DNA of 64,000 nucleotides from Alphaproteobacteria bacterium (GCA_019241645.1 JAFAWQ010000038.1:1-64000), one strand, 5' to 3'; positions 1 to 9,813 are shown, counted from the stretch's first letter. The notes: generated by a model not told the origin, from the sequence alone. A program made the numbers and translations.

Positions 1-177
1 GCCGGGGCCGGGGCCGACTTCATAGATCGTCGTGTTTTCCAGCGGCCCCGCGGCGCGGGCGATGCGCCGCGTGAGATTGAGATCGAAGAGAAAATTCTGA
101 CCCAGGGATTTCTTGGCGCCGAGGCCGTGCTGGGCGATCACCTCCCGCAGCGGCGGCAGATTGTCAGCCGCGGGCAT
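1..177 (-). CDS. rsmA: 16S rRNA dimethyladenosine transferase RsmA (KsgA), N-terminal part
   Basis: Partial gene cut by the window edge; the first 59 residues are present. It reads LGQNFLFD and later YEVGPGPG, the conserved N-terminal helix and the S-adenosylmethionine-binding motif I of the KsgA/RsmA family, which dimethylates two adjacent adenosines near the 3' end of 16S rRNA during 30S assembly. The ATG at 177 lies inside the end of pdxA (14-bp overlap), so it is translated as the last visible member of the leftward lpt-surA-pdxA operon. The order pdxA-rsmA after surA and lptD is the classical proteobacterial arrangement. The catalytic NPPY region is outside the window. Confidence 0.95.
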   Translation of the reverse strand, partial: MPAADNLPPLREVIAQHGLGAKKSLGQNFLFDLNLTRRIARAAGPLENTTIYEVGPGPG

Positions 178-1141
178 CGGCCAGCCGCGCGGCGAGCTTT
201 ATGGCGGCGATCATGCTGCGCGGATCGGCCTTGCCGGAGCGTGCAATATCGAGGGCCGTGCCGTGATCGGGCGAGGTGCGCACGATCGGCAGGCCAAGCG
301 TGACATTCACCGCTTCCCAGAATGCAAGGGTCTTCAGAGGGATCAGCGCCTGGTCGTGATACATGCACAGTGCCGCGTCATATCGCGCGCGCGCTTCGGC
401 ATGAAACATGGTGTCGGCCGGCAACGGCCCCAGGACTTGCGCGCCGCTGCCGCGCAAGGCCGCGATGGCCGGGGCGATGGTGTCGCGCTCCTCGTGGCCC
501 AGCTCGGCATCTTCCCCGGCATGCGGATTGAGTCCGGAGACCGCGAGCCGCGGGTTGGCGATGCCGAAATCGCGGCGCAGCCCGGCGAGCACGATCTCGC
601 CGGTTTCCACGATGGCGGTTTGCGTAATCGCGCGCGGCACCTCGGCCAGCGGCAGATGGATGGTGAGCGGCACGACGCGCAGATCGCCGCCTGCCAGCAT
701 CATCACCGCGCGGTCCGCGCCGGTGATTTTCGCGAGATATTCCGTGTGTCCCGCATATTCGAAACCACCCTGCATCAGTGCGGCCTTGTGGATCGGCGCG
801 GTGATGACGGCCGCGGCGGCGCCGTTGCGCGCCAGTGCCACGGCCTCATCGATGGCGTCGACGACGGCGCGGGTGTTTTCCGGGAACGCGTTGCCGGGCG
901 CGCGCGGCTTTGCGGCCGCATGCGTCTCGATGATCGCATCGCTGGGGACTTTGCCGCAGGCGAGAAACACCAGCGGATCGCCCACCAGCTTCAGGTGGCG
1001 ATCTCCGACAGCGCCATTCAACGCATGGTAAGCCGCGATCGCCACTTCCGGCCCGACGCCGGACGGCTCACCCATGGTGATGAGAAGCGGGCCGTCCGCC
1101 GCGATGGGTTCAGCGAATCGAGGCCGATGAGGACTTGGCAT
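164..1141 (-). CDS. pdxA: 4-hydroxythreonine-4-phosphate dehydrogenase PdxA
   Basis: 325 residues, normal length for the family. It oxidises 4-phosphohydroxy-L-threonine in the DXP-dependent pathway of pyridoxal phosphate synthesis, in the cytoplasm. Visible hallmarks are the N-terminal [12 protein letters not shown] segment, the metal-ligand histidine contexts NPHAGE and MYHDQALIP, and the C-terminal [12 protein letters not shown] block. The start at 1141 lies inside the 3' end of surA (32-bp overlap) and the stop overlaps rsmA, so the three genes are translationally linked. Nothing is missing or unusual in the protein. Confidence 0.96.
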   Translation of the reverse strand: MPSPHRPRFAEPIAADGPLLITMGEPSGVGPEVAIAAYHALNGAVGDRHLKLVGDPLVFLACGKVPSDAIIETHAAAKPRAPGNAFPENTRAVVDAIDEAVALARNGAAAAVITAPIHKAALMQGGFEYAGHTEYLAKITGADRAVMMLAGGDLRVVPLTIHLPLAEVPRAITQTAIVETGEIVLAGLRRDFGIANPRLAVSGLNPHAGEDAELGHEERDTIAPAIAALRGSGAQVLGPLPADTMFHAEARARYDAALCMYHDQALIPLKTLAFWEAVNVTLGLPIVRTSPDHGTALDIARSGKADPRSMIAAIKLAARLADARG

Positions 1142-2555
1142 TCCTCAGCCCTCTTTGTTCTGCGGTCTCCACGTTGGCGACGCGACGCAAATCGCGCAGA
1201 TAGCGCCGGGCGAACACCGCCATCTGCTCCTGATAGAGCTGTTCTTCCACGTCGTCCTTGGTCGGCATTTTGAACACTTCGATCTTGGGCGCCGCCTTGT
1301 CGCAGCGCACGATCAGCTCGACTCCCGCCGCGGACTGAAACGGCACGGTGCTTTGTCCCGGCGGCGCTTTGGAGATGGCATTGCGGATCTCCGGGCTCAA
1401 ACTCGAGAGCTGCATCTTGCCGAGATTGAAATACATCGCGCCTTTCATGCGCGAAACCATCTGCTGCAGCGTGTCGCATCCGGCGATGTGCTCGCGCAGC
1501 ACGACCGCCGCCTTGTAGGCATTCTCCAGCAGAGCCTTCGCAGGCTTGGGGCCGATGGGAAGAAGAACGCGCGCCAGCGGCATCACGTTGGGATCGGCAT
1601 TGGCCGGCTGCTCCGCGGGGTCGGGAACCTTGGTTCCGGCAGGCTCGATCCGCTGACGCAGGAAGAGAAGATAGTAGCCGCCGGAGGCCTTGATCGGTCC
1701 GTTGACTTCGCCCGTATGCATTTTCTCCAACGCCGCATTCAGCTCCGGCACCAGCTGACCATCCTGCACGACACCCAGATCGCCACCGGCTGCGGCGGTC
1801 GGGTTCTGGCTGAACTGGCGGGCGATGGCATCGAACGGCGCCCCGGCGCGGATCTGATCGAGCAGGCCCTGCATCGTCTTCTGCACCTGCGGATCCTGCT
1901 CGGGACTGTCCACCGCCTGGAAGATTTCCGCGACGCGGTAGTGTGGCTTGTCGGCGCCGGCGGTAACGCGCTTCAACTGCGCATCGATCGCTTCCGGCGT
2001 AATTGTCACCTTATCGGCGTACTCGCTCTGAACGGTTTTCGTCCACGCCAGTTGCGCGGCGATCTGGCTGCGGAAGGTCGCCATATCCACCTTGGCATTG
2101 GCGAGCAGTTTCTTCACCTGTTCCATCGTGAGGTGATTGTCCTGCAGGATGTTGTTGATGGCGCGGTCCACCTCGGCACTGCCGACGGTGATGTTTTTCC
2201 TTTGTGCCTCCAGCACCTGGATGCGCTCGGTCTCCAGCTGCGTCAGGATCTGACGCGTAATCCCCTTCAGATTCTCCGCATTCGCGCGCACGCCGGTGGT
2301 GGCGAGGAACAACGAAACCCGCTGCCGCAGATCGTAGTCCGAAATAATTGAATCGTTCACCACCGCGGCCACGCCATTGCTGGCATTGTCGTTGAGAATC
2401 AGCGCCTCGGGCGTGTCCGGGCCGGGAGCGGCGGAACCGGCGGGAGCTGGGGATGCCTGCTTTGCCGTTCCGGGATTCGGGGCGGCGGCATGGACGGACA
2501 CCAGAGCCGGTGCCGAAACGGCAAGGAAAGCGAGCAGAAATTTGCGTACTGTCAT
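1110..2555 (-). CDS. surA: Periplasmic chaperone / peptidyl-prolyl isomerase SurA
   Basis: About 481 residues when started at the ATG at 2555, which gives a clean signal peptide (MTVRKFLLAF followed by a hydrophobic run and a small-residue cleavage site). An ATG 39 bases upstream would bury that signal and is less likely. A SurA N-terminal chaperone domain with VNDSIISDYDLRQRV is followed by parvulin-type PPIase segments, including GGDLGVVQDGQL. SurA escorts unfolded outer-membrane beta-barrels, including LptD, to the BAM complex. It sits directly downstream of lptD (87-bp gap) and overlaps pdxA, the usual lptD-surA-pdxA-rsmA operon. Confidence 0.94.
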   Translation of the reverse strand: MTVRKFLLAFLAVSAPALVSVHAAAPNPGTAKQASPAPAGSAAPGPDTPEALILNDNASNGVAAVVNDSIISDYDLRQRVSLFLATTGVRANAENLKGITRQILTQLETERIQVLEAQRKNITVGSAEVDRAINNILQDNHLTMEQVKKLLANAKVDMATFRSQIAAQLAWTKTVQSEYADKVTITPEAIDAQLKRVTAGADKPHYRVAEIFQAVDSPEQDPQVQKTMQGLLDQIRAGAPFDAIARQFSQNPTAAAGGDLGVVQDGQLVPELNAALEKMHTGEVNGPIKASGGYYLLFLRQRIEPAGTKVPDPAEQPANADPNVMPLARVLLPIGPKPAKALLENAYKAAVVLREHIAGCDTLQQMVSRMKGAMYFNLGKMQLSSLSPEIRNAISKAPPGQSTVPFQSAAGVELIVRCDKAAPKIEVFKMPTKDDVEEQLYQEQMAVFARRYLRDLRRVANVETAEQRGLRNAKSSSASIR

Positions 2556-2642
2556 TTCGACGATTGTTGGAGTTGCGGGGCCGTTCTTGCGCAATCTACA
2601 GCGGCGGCCGGTACGGCGACCATAAGGAAATCCGTGTCCAGT

Positions 2643-4910
2643 TCAAGGTGTTGTGAATACGTGGCGGGGGAAGAGGGACGACGGCTGCTCGCTTTGGTCG
2701 CCCGTCTTGAGCTGGAAGCGCAGCAGCACCGAGGTGGAGGGCGGTACGTTGCGGTCGCTGGTGTAGACGCGGCGATAGGCCATGGAAACGCCCAGGCATT
2801 CGTCCTCGTAGCCGACACCCAGCTCGGTATCGATCATCCGGTCATTCTCGATATCGCGGCGCGCGCCGGCAAATACGGCCCAGTGGTCGAGCAGGCCGAT
2901 GGTCGCCTGGCCGTTGATCTCCTCACGCGAGGGCAGATCGAAGGTCGGCTCCGTCTCGTCGATCTTCAGGTAGCTGACTTCGAGGACAGACCGTCCCCAA
3001 GTTGCATCCACATAAACCTCATTGCGGCGGAAACTGCCGGTGTCCTGATCGATATCGACGCGGTGGGTCAGACTGAAATGCGGCGGAAACTTGATCGTGA
3101 ACCGCCCCACGATATCCGAAGTGTGATCGGTAATGCCGACCAGCGGGCCGAAGTTTGAGTCCGGCTTCAGGCGATAAGCCTGGCCGACCAGCACCTCGGC
3201 CGAACCGCCGGACGGGAAGTATGCTGTTGCCTGGATTCCCGCATTGGCGCGCGGCCCGGTCTCGACAATGGCGTATCCCGGCAGGTGCTCGAAGCTGAGA
3301 AGATTGTTGTCGTCGAGCTCGAAGTCGGCGCTGTCTTCGTTGGGAATACCGTCCGGGTTTCCGCCATAGGGTGCGGCGATCGCCTGCAGGATCGGCGTCA
3401 CCACCACCGACGTGTCGCCGACCGTCGTTCCCGAGACGAACGGCCAACGCCAGTCGAGGGCGACATACGGAAGACCGCGGGCGATGAAACGGACTTTCTC
3501 GGGTATGGTTGGGAAATCCACCAGATTGTTATTGGTGACACGAAACACGTCGCCGCGAATGTCGGCCTGCACGGTGATCATTTGGCCATTGCTGGTCAGC
3601 AGCGGCAGTTTCCAGCTCGCTTCGGCTGTCGCGCGCTGGCTGTTCGGGCCGCTGTCGCGGCTTATCGCGGCGGTATTCGCCTCGAGCCGGAAATCGCCGC
3701 CGAAAATCTCATGCTCCGGGATGTAGGTGTATTCGATCAGCGGCAGGACGAGCGGGAAAAGCTCCTGATTGTCGGAAAGGCGCAAGCCCTGAAAGTAATA
3801 ACCCAGAATGGCGAACCGGCTGCGTCCATCGATGCCTTCGATGAACAGGTCGTTGGTCAGCCGGTCGAGGATCGAGAGATTGTAACGCTTCAGATACGTC
3901 TCGTTCGAAGTGACCTGCGCGTCGAAGCCGAAATGCCAGTTGTTGTTGCTGCCGAGCGGAATGCGGCCTGAGCCGAACAATGAGCTGTAGACCTGCGGCT
4001 CATCCCCTTCGAAACTGCCGTTCGGATTGTAGGCGATGCTGCCCTGGAGCCACATGCCCCCATTGTTCCAGCGCTGGCGATATTCTCCTTCCACAAGAAC
4101 GCCCGCTTCGGTCGTGAACATGGGCGACACGGTCATGTCCTGCGAGTCGTTGAGCGCGACGTAGACAGGCAATCTCAGCGTGGTGCCGAGGATGCTTGAG
4201 GAGCCAAGCTCCGGCACCAGCAATCCACTCTTGCGTTTTACGCTCGGATCCGGCTGGCGGAAGTATGGCGTGTAGCCGACCGGCACGCCGAACACTTCGA
4301 AGGTCGCGTCGTGGTAGATGATTTCGTGTTCGGTCTGGTTCCAGACCACTTTGGCCGCACGCACCTGCCATAGCGGTGTTCGCTGGCCGGGCTTGTTGCA
4401 GACCTTGCAGGTCGTGAACACGCCCTTCACGCCGGTGAGAATGGTGCCCTGTTTGGTTCGCGTCGCGCGAATGGAGGCAAACCGTCCGGTCTTGCCGATA
4501 AGCGCGCTGAAGCCTTCGGCCACGCCGTCGCGCATCTTGTCGGTGAGAACGGCGTGGTTCGAGAAGGCAACGCTGCCGCCCGGCTCCAGCACCGAGACAT
4601 GTCCGTCGGCGGTGGCGACGTCCTGCACCTGATCGTACGTGACCTTGTCGGCCAGCAATATGCGGCCGTTGTAGTCGATCTCGACATGCCCCTCGGCGGT
4701 GACGACGCGGCTTTCGGTGTCGTAGGTGACTTCGTCGGCGCGTATGAGCCCGGTGCCGCCCGGTTTTCCCAGCAGCGAATTCGTATCCATGGAATTGTGC
4801 GAAGTCGGCGAGGTGCGCGATGCCGCCAGAACGCTGCTTGCGGCAATCGTCATCAGCATGGCGGCGGCAAGTCGCGCGGCTCGCACCCGGTAACGCCCCT
4901 TCCATGCCAT
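2643..4910 (-). CDS. lptD: LPS-assembly outer-membrane protein LptD
   Basis: 755 residues, close to the usual 750-800. A signal peptide (cleavage near VLAASR) is followed by an OstA/LptA-like beta-jellyroll (about residues 50-170, with repeats such as VTAEGHVEIDYNG). A large C-terminal beta-barrel follows, rich in alternating aromatic residues and ending near RFQLKTG. LptD inserts lipopolysaccharide into the outer leaflet of the outer membrane. A CKVC pair near residue 170 and one Cys near the C terminus could form the disulfides needed for maturation. It lies 3 bp downstream of lptG and ahead of surA, so its export components and its chaperone are co-transcribed. Confidence 0.95.
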   Translation of the reverse strand: MAWKGRYRVRAARLAAAMLMTIAASSVLAASRTSPTSHNSMDTNSLLGKPGGTGLIRADEVTYDTESRVVTAEGHVEIDYNGRILLADKVTYDQVQDVATADGHVSVLEPGGSVAFSNHAVLTDKMRDGVAEGFSALIGKTGRFASIRATRTKQGTILTGVKGVFTTCKVCNKPGQRTPLWQVRAAKVVWNQTEHEIIYHDATFEVFGVPVGYTPYFRQPDPSVKRKSGLLVPELGSSSILGTTLRLPVYVALNDSQDMTVSPMFTTEAGVLVEGEYRQRWNNGGMWLQGSIAYNPNGSFEGDEPQVYSSLFGSGRIPLGSNNNWHFGFDAQVTSNETYLKRYNLSILDRLTNDLFIEGIDGRSRFAILGYYFQGLRLSDNQELFPLVLPLIEYTYIPEHEIFGGDFRLEANTAAISRDSGPNSQRATAEASWKLPLLTSNGQMITVQADIRGDVFRVTNNNLVDFPTIPEKVRFIARGLPYVALDWRWPFVSGTTVGDTSVVVTPILQAIAAPYGGNPDGIPNEDSADFELDDNNLLSFEHLPGYAIVETGPRANAGIQATAYFPSGGSAEVLVGQAYRLKPDSNFGPLVGITDHTSDIVGRFTIKFPPHFSLTHRVDIDQDTGSFRRNEVYVDATWGRSVLEVSYLKIDETEPTFDLPSREEINGQATIGLLDHWAVFAGARRDIENDRMIDTELGVGYEDECLGVSMAYRRVYTSDRNVPPSTSVLLRFQLKTGDQSEQPSSLFPRHVFTTP

Positions 4911-4913
4911 CGA

Positions 4914-6005
4914 TCAGCCGTCTTCCTGATGGAAAACAAGCGACATGCCAAGCAGGATCGCGGCGGAAGCCGGTGCCGCGGCTGCAAGCGGCACGGGAAG
5001 AATGCCGGAAATGCCCAGCGCCTGCGTGACATCACCCAGGAAATAGATGCCGAAGCCGCAGAGCGCGCTGTAGAGCACCACGCGTCCCATTCCGCCCAGC
5101 CGCGACAGGCGAAGCGAAAAGCTCGCGGCCATGAACACCATCGCGGCAAACAATGCCGGCATCACCAGCAGGCTGTCGAAGTACAGCTCGTAGCGGTTGG
5201 CGGAAAAGCCGGCCTGGCGGGCATTGAGAATGAATCCCGGCAAATCCCAGAACGACATGGTGTCCGGCGAAGCAAAACTTTCCTGAATGCGCGACGGCGT
5301 CAGACTGGTCGACAATTCGTAGTTGGCGCGGTGAACCGGATGCCCGTCAACGCCGCTGATCCATGCATCGCGCAACAGCCACACCCCGGGCTGAAGGGCG
5401 GCGGAGGCGGCATCGATGCGGCCTCGAAAAGCATCCTCCGCGCCATAGAGAAACACGATTACATCGTCGAGCCTGACACCCTGCTGCGAAACGCGCAGCG
5501 CATGAATCACCGATTGCTGCTCGCGATTGCCCTGACGCAACCACAGGCCATTGCGCGACACCGCGAGCTGCGAGGGCTGGTCGTGGATGTAGCGCGCTTC
5601 CAGTCCCGCGAAACGCTGCAGCAGCAGGGCCGAGAACGGCGTGAAGGCCAGCGCCGCGAAAACGCCGAGCGTGACCGCGACGGCGAGCGCGGGCGCCAGC
5701 AGGTTCCAGGCAGAAAGCCCTGCCGCCCGCACGGCGATCAGCTCCTGACTCCGGGAAAGCCGCACGAAGGTGAAGACGCCGCCGAGCAATACGGCGAACG
5801 GCAGCAGCTTGAGGCAGAGATCGGGGAGCTGCAGCAGCGCCATGCCGATCACCACCGAACTGGACACATGCTTGCCCGCTGTCTGATTGAACAGGTCGAC
5901 GATGTCGATCGAGAGCGACAGGAAGGCGAACGAGGCGAACACAATTCCAACGCCAAGCAGGAACTGCCTGCCGATGTAGCGATACAGCGTCCACGACCAG
6001 CTCAT
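4914..6005 (-). CDS. lptG: LPS export ABC transporter permease LptG
   Basis: 363 residues from the ATG at 6005. This ATG overlaps the lptF stop in an ATGA motif, which decides the start over longer upstream readings. YjgP/YjgQ family permease: three N-terminal membrane helices (starting TLYRYIGRQFLLGVG), a periplasmic beta-jellyroll, and three C-terminal helices. With LptF and the ATPase LptB (not in this window) it extracts LPS from the inner membrane and passes it to LptC/LptA/LptD. LptF, LptG and LptD are encoded consecutively here, so a single transcript supplies both ends of the export bridge. Confidence 0.93.
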   Translation of the reverse strand: MSWSWTLYRYIGRQFLLGVGIVFASFAFLSLSIDIVDLFNQTAGKHVSSSVVIGMALLQLPDLCLKLLPFAVLLGGVFTFVRLSRSQELIAVRAAGLSAWNLLAPALAVAVTLGVFAALAFTPFSALLLQRFAGLEARYIHDQPSQLAVSRNGLWLRQGNREQQSVIHALRVSQQGVRLDDVIVFLYGAEDAFRGRIDAASAALQPGVWLLRDAWISGVDGHPVHRANYELSTSLTPSRIQESFASPDTMSFWDLPGFILNARQAGFSANRYELYFDSLLVMPALFAAMVFMAASFSLRLSRLGGMGRVVLYSALCGFGIYFLGDVTQALGISGILPVPLAAAAPASAAILLGMSLVFHQEDG

Positions 6006-7138
6006 TGTGCCGCCACCGGCAGGCGAGGGCTGAACCAGAAATCCGGCCGCAGCATATCGGCACGGCGGATCTCGAGTACCGCAAGCGCTGTGCCCAGAAT
6101 CGGCAGAAGATAAAGCGCGATGGCGGCAACAGGATGTCTCACTGTCAGACCCTGCGCGCCATAACCGGCAAGCCGCAAGATGCCTGCGGCAACGGCGGCC
6201 AATGTCAGGCGCAGGGAATAGGCACTCCTGTCGCGGCGCCCGCGGGCGATGGCGGCGAGGACGATCAGGGCAAAGGCGACGCAATAAAGCGGTGCCGACA
6301 ATCGGCTGTGGGCCTCGGCAAGGTAGATGCGCCGCAGGCGTCCGCCGGGGTCTTTTGGCAGCTTCGGCCAGAACAGCTCCGAAAGAAACCGCTCACTCGT
6401 CTGGAGCGACTTGGTGCGTTGTTGTTCCGCGAATTGTTCGAGGTCGAACACGTACCGCTCGAATTTGAGAACCGAGAGCCGGCTGCCTTTCGCCGTGCGT
6501 TGTTCAACGGTTCCCTTCATCATGATGAGGCGCGGCCCGGCCGCCGTCACGGCGAGCAACCCCGCTTCGGCGAGGTAAGTTGTCGGCCGCTCCGTGCTGC
6601 GGTTGTCGTGCACGAGGATGCCGTGGATGTGCCCGTCGGGATCGAGTTCGCGGATGAACACCGTGAGACCTTTCACCGGCGTGTTGAACTTGCCCTCGCT
6701 CAGCAGGGCAGCGCCGATATCGGCGCGGATATTCATCACCTCCGCCTTCATGCTGCGCTGGCCCAGCGGCATCAGGTAGAGGGCGCAGAGATAAGTGGCG
6801 GCCATCACAATGGCGGCGGCCAGAAGGGTTGGAACAGCGAGCTGGCTGCGGCTGTAGCCGGCGGCGCTCATGACCACCAGCTCGCTTTCGACATTCAGCC
6901 TGTGCAGGCCGTACAGCGTGCCGCCGAAGAAGGCGATCGGCAGGATGATCACCAGCAGCTGCGGCAGCATCATCAGCGTGAGGTAGGCAAAGGTGGTCGC
7001 CGACTGTCCCCGGTTCACCACCAGATCCAGAAGCCGAAGCGACTGCGACAGCCAGATCACGATGGTGAGCAGGATGGTGAACAGCAGGATCGGCTGAATC
7101 AGCTGCCGAAGAACGTAGGTGGACATTCGCGGCAGCAT
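6002..7138 (-). CDS. lptF: LPS export ABC transporter permease LptF
   Basis: 378 residues; an ATG at 7126 would give 374 and begins directly at MSTYVLRQL, which is equally plausible. YjgP/YjgQ family: N-terminal helices with LLTIVIWLSQSLRLLD, the conserved coupling region ESELVVMSAAGYS, a central periplasmic jellyroll, and three C-terminal helices. It forms the inner-membrane heterodimer with LptG. This is the first gene of the leftward lptF-lptG-lptD-surA-pdxA-rsmA run. The 167-bp gap to the divergent pepA must carry the promoters, but no convincing -35/-10 pair was recognised. Confidence 0.93.
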   Translation of the reverse strand: MLPRMSTYVLRQLIQPILLFTILLTIVIWLSQSLRLLDLVVNRGQSATTFAYLTLMMLPQLLVIILPIAFFGGTLYGLHRLNVESELVVMSAAGYSRSQLAVPTLLAAAIVMAATYLCALYLMPLGQRSMKAEVMNIRADIGAALLSEGKFNTPVKGLTVFIRELDPDGHIHGILVHDNRSTERPTTYLAEAGLLAVTAAGPRLIMMKGTVEQRTAKGSRLSVLKFERYVFDLEQFAEQQRTKSLQTSERFLSELFWPKLPKDPGGRLRRIYLAEAHSRLSAPLYCVAFALIVLAAIARGRRDRSAYSLRLTLAAVAAGILRLAGYGAQGLTVRHPVAAIALYLLPILGTALAVLEIRRADMLRPDFWFSPRLPVAAQ

Positions 7139-7305
7139 TCTTCAGCACCGAGCGGGGGCGCCGGGGACGCAAGCCTCTGCGCCCTTTCGCCATTTCACGG
7201 ATATCCCTACATTACCACCTTCGAGCCGCCCTTCGGCAATCCCGAATTCGCCGCACCTGTTCATTTGCGGACGTTCGGTTCCGCAACATGACCGGGAGAT
7301 GATCC

Positions 7306-8799
7306 ATGCAGATAAGCTTTGCAGCCAAAGCGCAGGACGGCGCCGGTGTGCTGGTTGTAGGCGGGTCGGAGCGCGAGCTGCTGCCAGCCGCTGCCGCGCT
7401 CGACAAGCGGCTCGCGGGCGCCCTGCGCCGGGCCGCGGACTCCAGCCGCTTCAAGGGGCGGGTGGGTGACATGGTGGAATTGCTGGCGCCCGCCGGCCTG
7501 CCGTTCGGCCGGGTCATTCTGGCAGGGACCGGACCTGGAGCCAAATTCGATAAATCGGGCGCGGAACGGCTCGCAGCCGGGGTTGTGTCGCGGCTTCTGA
7601 CCGGCGGCGAGAAGCAGCTGACGTTTGACATCGATGTGCCCAAGGGCAGCAGGCTCAAGCCGGCGCAAGCGGCCACGCATCTGGCGATGGGCGCGCAGCT
7701 GCGCAGCTACTCCTTTCACAAGTATCGGACGAAACATCGCGACGAGCACGAGCCGACGCTGTCGGCTGTCACCGTAGTGACCGAAGACGCCGCGGCTGCG
7801 CGCAAATCGTGGGAGCGGATGCGCGCCGTTGCCGACGGCGTGTTCCTAGCACGCGATCTGGTCAACGAACCGCCCAATGTGATGTCGCCGCAGGAGTTCG
7901 CGGCGCGGGCACGCGCCTTGTCGAAACTCGGCGTCAAGGTCGAAGTGCTGGGCGAAGCGGAAATGCGCAAGCTCGGCATGAATGCGTTGCTCGGCGTGGG
8001 GCAGGGCAGCGAACGCGAAAGCCAGCTCGTGGTGATGCAGTGGAACGGCGGACGCAAGAAGGATGAACCTATTGCATTTGTCGGCAAAGGCGTGTGCTTC
8101 GATTCTGGCGGCCTCTCGCTCAAGACCGGCGCCGGAATGATGGGCATGAAGGGCGACATGGGCGGTGCCGCGGCCGTCACCGGCACCATGCATGCGCTGG
8201 CCGCGCGGAAGGCGCGCGTCAATGCCGTTGGCATTCTCGGGCTGGTCGAGAACATGCCGGACGGCAAGGCGCAGCGTCCGGATGACGTGGTGATTTCGGC
8301 GTCCGGACAAACCATCGAAATCCTCAACACCGACGCGGAAGGCCGCCTCGTTCTGGCGGACGCGCTATGGTACGCGCAGACCAAGTTCAAGCCGCGCTTT
8401 GTGATCGATCTGGCGACGCTCACAGGCGCCATTTTGGTCGCGTTAGGGCTCGAGCATGCCGGACTGTTCTCGAACGACGACAAGCTGGCCGATCGCATCC
8501 AGCAGGCCGGACGTGAAGTGGGCGAGGTCGTCTGGCGGCTGCCGCTCCACGATGCCTATGACAAGATGCTGAAATCGAAGATCGCCGACATGAAAAACAT
8601 TTCCGGCGTGACGCATGGCGGTTCCATCGTGGCGGCGCAATTCCTCCAGCGCTTCATCGACAAGACGCCGTGGGCGCATCTCGATATCGCCGGCGTGGCC
8701 TGGCAGGACGGCGAACAGAAGCCGCTGTCGCCTGGCTGGGGCGTGGGCTGGGGCGTGCGCATTCTCGACCGCTTGGTTGCGGACCATTACGAGAAGTGA
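7306..8799 (+). CDS. pepA: Leucyl aminopeptidase (M17) PepA
   Basis: 497 residues, typical length. The C-terminal catalytic domain shows the M17 signature NTDAEGRLVLADAL and the metal/substrate region VGKGVCFDSGGLSLK. It is a cytosolic two-metal exopeptidase that removes N-terminal residues; in some bacteria it also binds DNA. The ATG at 7306 follows a good ribosome site (gggagatgatcc). It diverges from lptF, a common neighbourhood in Proteobacteria, and is followed by a small secreted protein and holC with overlapping ends, suggesting one transcript. Confidence 0.96.
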   Translation: MQISFAAKAQDGAGVLVVGGSERELLPAAAALDKRLAGALRRAADSSRFKGRVGDMVELLAPAGLPFGRVILAGTGPGAKFDKSGAERLAAGVVSRLLTGGEKQLTFDIDVPKGSRLKPAQAATHLAMGAQLRSYSFHKYRTKHRDEHEPTLSAVTVVTEDAAAARKSWERMRAVADGVFLARDLVNEPPNVMSPQEFAARARALSKLGVKVEVLGEAEMRKLGMNALLGVGQGSERESQLVVMQWNGGRKKDEPIAFVGKGVCFDSGGLSLKTGAGMMGMKGDMGGAAAVTGTMHALAARKARVNAVGILGLVENMPDGKAQRPDDVVISASGQTIEILNTDAEGRLVLADALWYAQTKFKPRFVIDLATLTGAILVALGLEHAGLFSNDDKLADRIQQAGREVGEVVWRLPLHDAYDKMLKSKIADMKNISGVTHGGSIVAAQFLQRFIDKTPWAHLDIAGVAWQDGEQKPLSPGWGVGWGVRILDRLVADHYEK

Positions 8800-9299
8800 G
8801 GACGTTTCGCACAATTGTTTGTGCCGGCGCGCTGCTCCTCTCGGTGAGTGCGGCGGCGGAAATGGCGCCGCTCGATCCGCGCGACGGCGCGATACTCAGT
8901 GGCGAAGTCAGTAAAGGACTTTTGCATCAGTGCAGCCGCGGGGCGCCTACAAATGTGACGGGAACCTGGACGCCGGACCGTCAGCAGATCGTGGAGCTGG
9001 AGAAAGGCTTGCCGGCGGCACTTGCTGCGGAACCGTCGCACGGCCGCGAGCTTGGCTCGATCAAGACGTTCAGGCGCCAGTACGCGGGCTTTATGCTCGG
9101 CTCGCGCCGCATCATCTATGTGAATGCCTTTCCGTCCGAGATTGGCGGCCCGAACAAGGATGGGCCGCCGGCCGCCCGGACTTTCGATTGGCGCAAGCAG
9201 CCGGAGATTGTTTGCGATGGCGGGCCGGCCTTCTTCGGGGTGGAATATGATCCCGCGCCGAAGGCCTTCCAGCACTTCGAGTTCAACGGCTTGCTCTGA
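8796..9299 (+). CDS. Small secreted protein of unknown function between pepA and holC
   Basis: 167 residues from the GTG at 8796, whose GTGA overlaps the pepA stop; this coupling and the resulting signal peptide (TIVCAGALLLSVSAAAEM) decide the start. The mature part contains two or three cysteines, a conserved-looking segment GFMLGSRRIIYVNAF and a C-terminal FFGVEYDP block. I do not recognise a named family. The stop overlaps the holC ATG (TGATG). Its position inside a housekeeping operon suggests co-expression but gives no direct function; a periplasmic protein encoded between an aminopeptidase and a replication subunit is odd. Confidence 0.75.
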   Translation: MRTFRTIVCAGALLLSVSAAAEMAPLDPRDGAILSGEVSKGLLHQCSRGAPTNVTGTWTPDRQQIVELEKGLPAALAAEPSHGRELGSIKTFRRQYAGFMLGSRRIIYVNAFPSEIGGPNKDGPPAARTFDWRKQPEIVCDGGPAFFGVEYDPAPKAFQHFEFNGLL

Positions 9300-9763
9300 T
9301 GACGGAAGTTCTCTTCTATCATCTGGAGCGCCGCTCGCTGGAAGACATTCTGCCCGGACTGGTGGAGCGGACTCTCGAGCGCAAATGGCGCGCCCTCATC
9401 AAATGCGAATCCGCGGATCGCGCGGCCGCGCTCGACACATTGCTGTGGACCTATGACGACCAGAGCTTCCTGCCGCACGCGCAACTGGGCGATGGCGAGC
9501 CGATGGACCAGCCGGTGCTTCTGACGGTCGAGAACGAGAACGCCAACAAGGCCGATGTGCTGTTTCTTGTGGGCGGTGCCGAGCCGCCGGACTGGAACGG
9601 GGAGCAAGCCCAATCTCTTTCCCGTATTGTGATGCTGTTCGACGGCCGGGACGAGGAAGCGCTCGCTTCCGCGCGGAAGGCCTGGAGCGAAGCGAAGGGC
9701 GGAGGCCACGAGGTGACCTACTGGAAGCAATCGTCGGCCGGCAAATGGGAAAAGCAGGCGTGA
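9299..9763 (+). CDS. holC: DNA polymerase III chi subunit HolC
   Basis: 154 residues, normal length. It starts MTEVLFYHLERRSLED and carries the HolC fold features: KWRALIKC, the LLWTYDDQSFLPHAQ segment and PVLLTVENENANKADVLFLV. The chi subunit bridges the clamp loader (through psi) to single-stranded-DNA-binding protein during replication. pepA followed closely by holC is a frequent proteobacterial pair; here one small secreted-protein gene intervenes and all three overlap. No unusual residues were noted. Confidence 0.94.
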   Translation: MTEVLFYHLERRSLEDILPGLVERTLERKWRALIKCESADRAAALDTLLWTYDDQSFLPHAQLGDGEPMDQPVLLTVENENANKADVLFLVGGAEPPDWNGEQAQSLSRIVMLFDGRDEEALASARKAWSEAKGGGHEVTYWKQSSAGKWEKQA

Positions 9764-9813
9764 ACACCTCGCACATCCGCGTACGGTTGCTGTGGGAGGC
9801 GTTATAAAGCCGC

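Noticed and set aside
113-1273. Long reading frame antisense to pdxA (386 codons)
   Set aside because: It is the complement of a clearly recognised gene, has no recognisable domain, and is rich in Arg/Gly/His as expected for shadow frames in GC-rich DNA. The same applies to the long frames opposite surA, lptD, lptG, lptF, the ABC-F gene, petB and the MoxR cluster.
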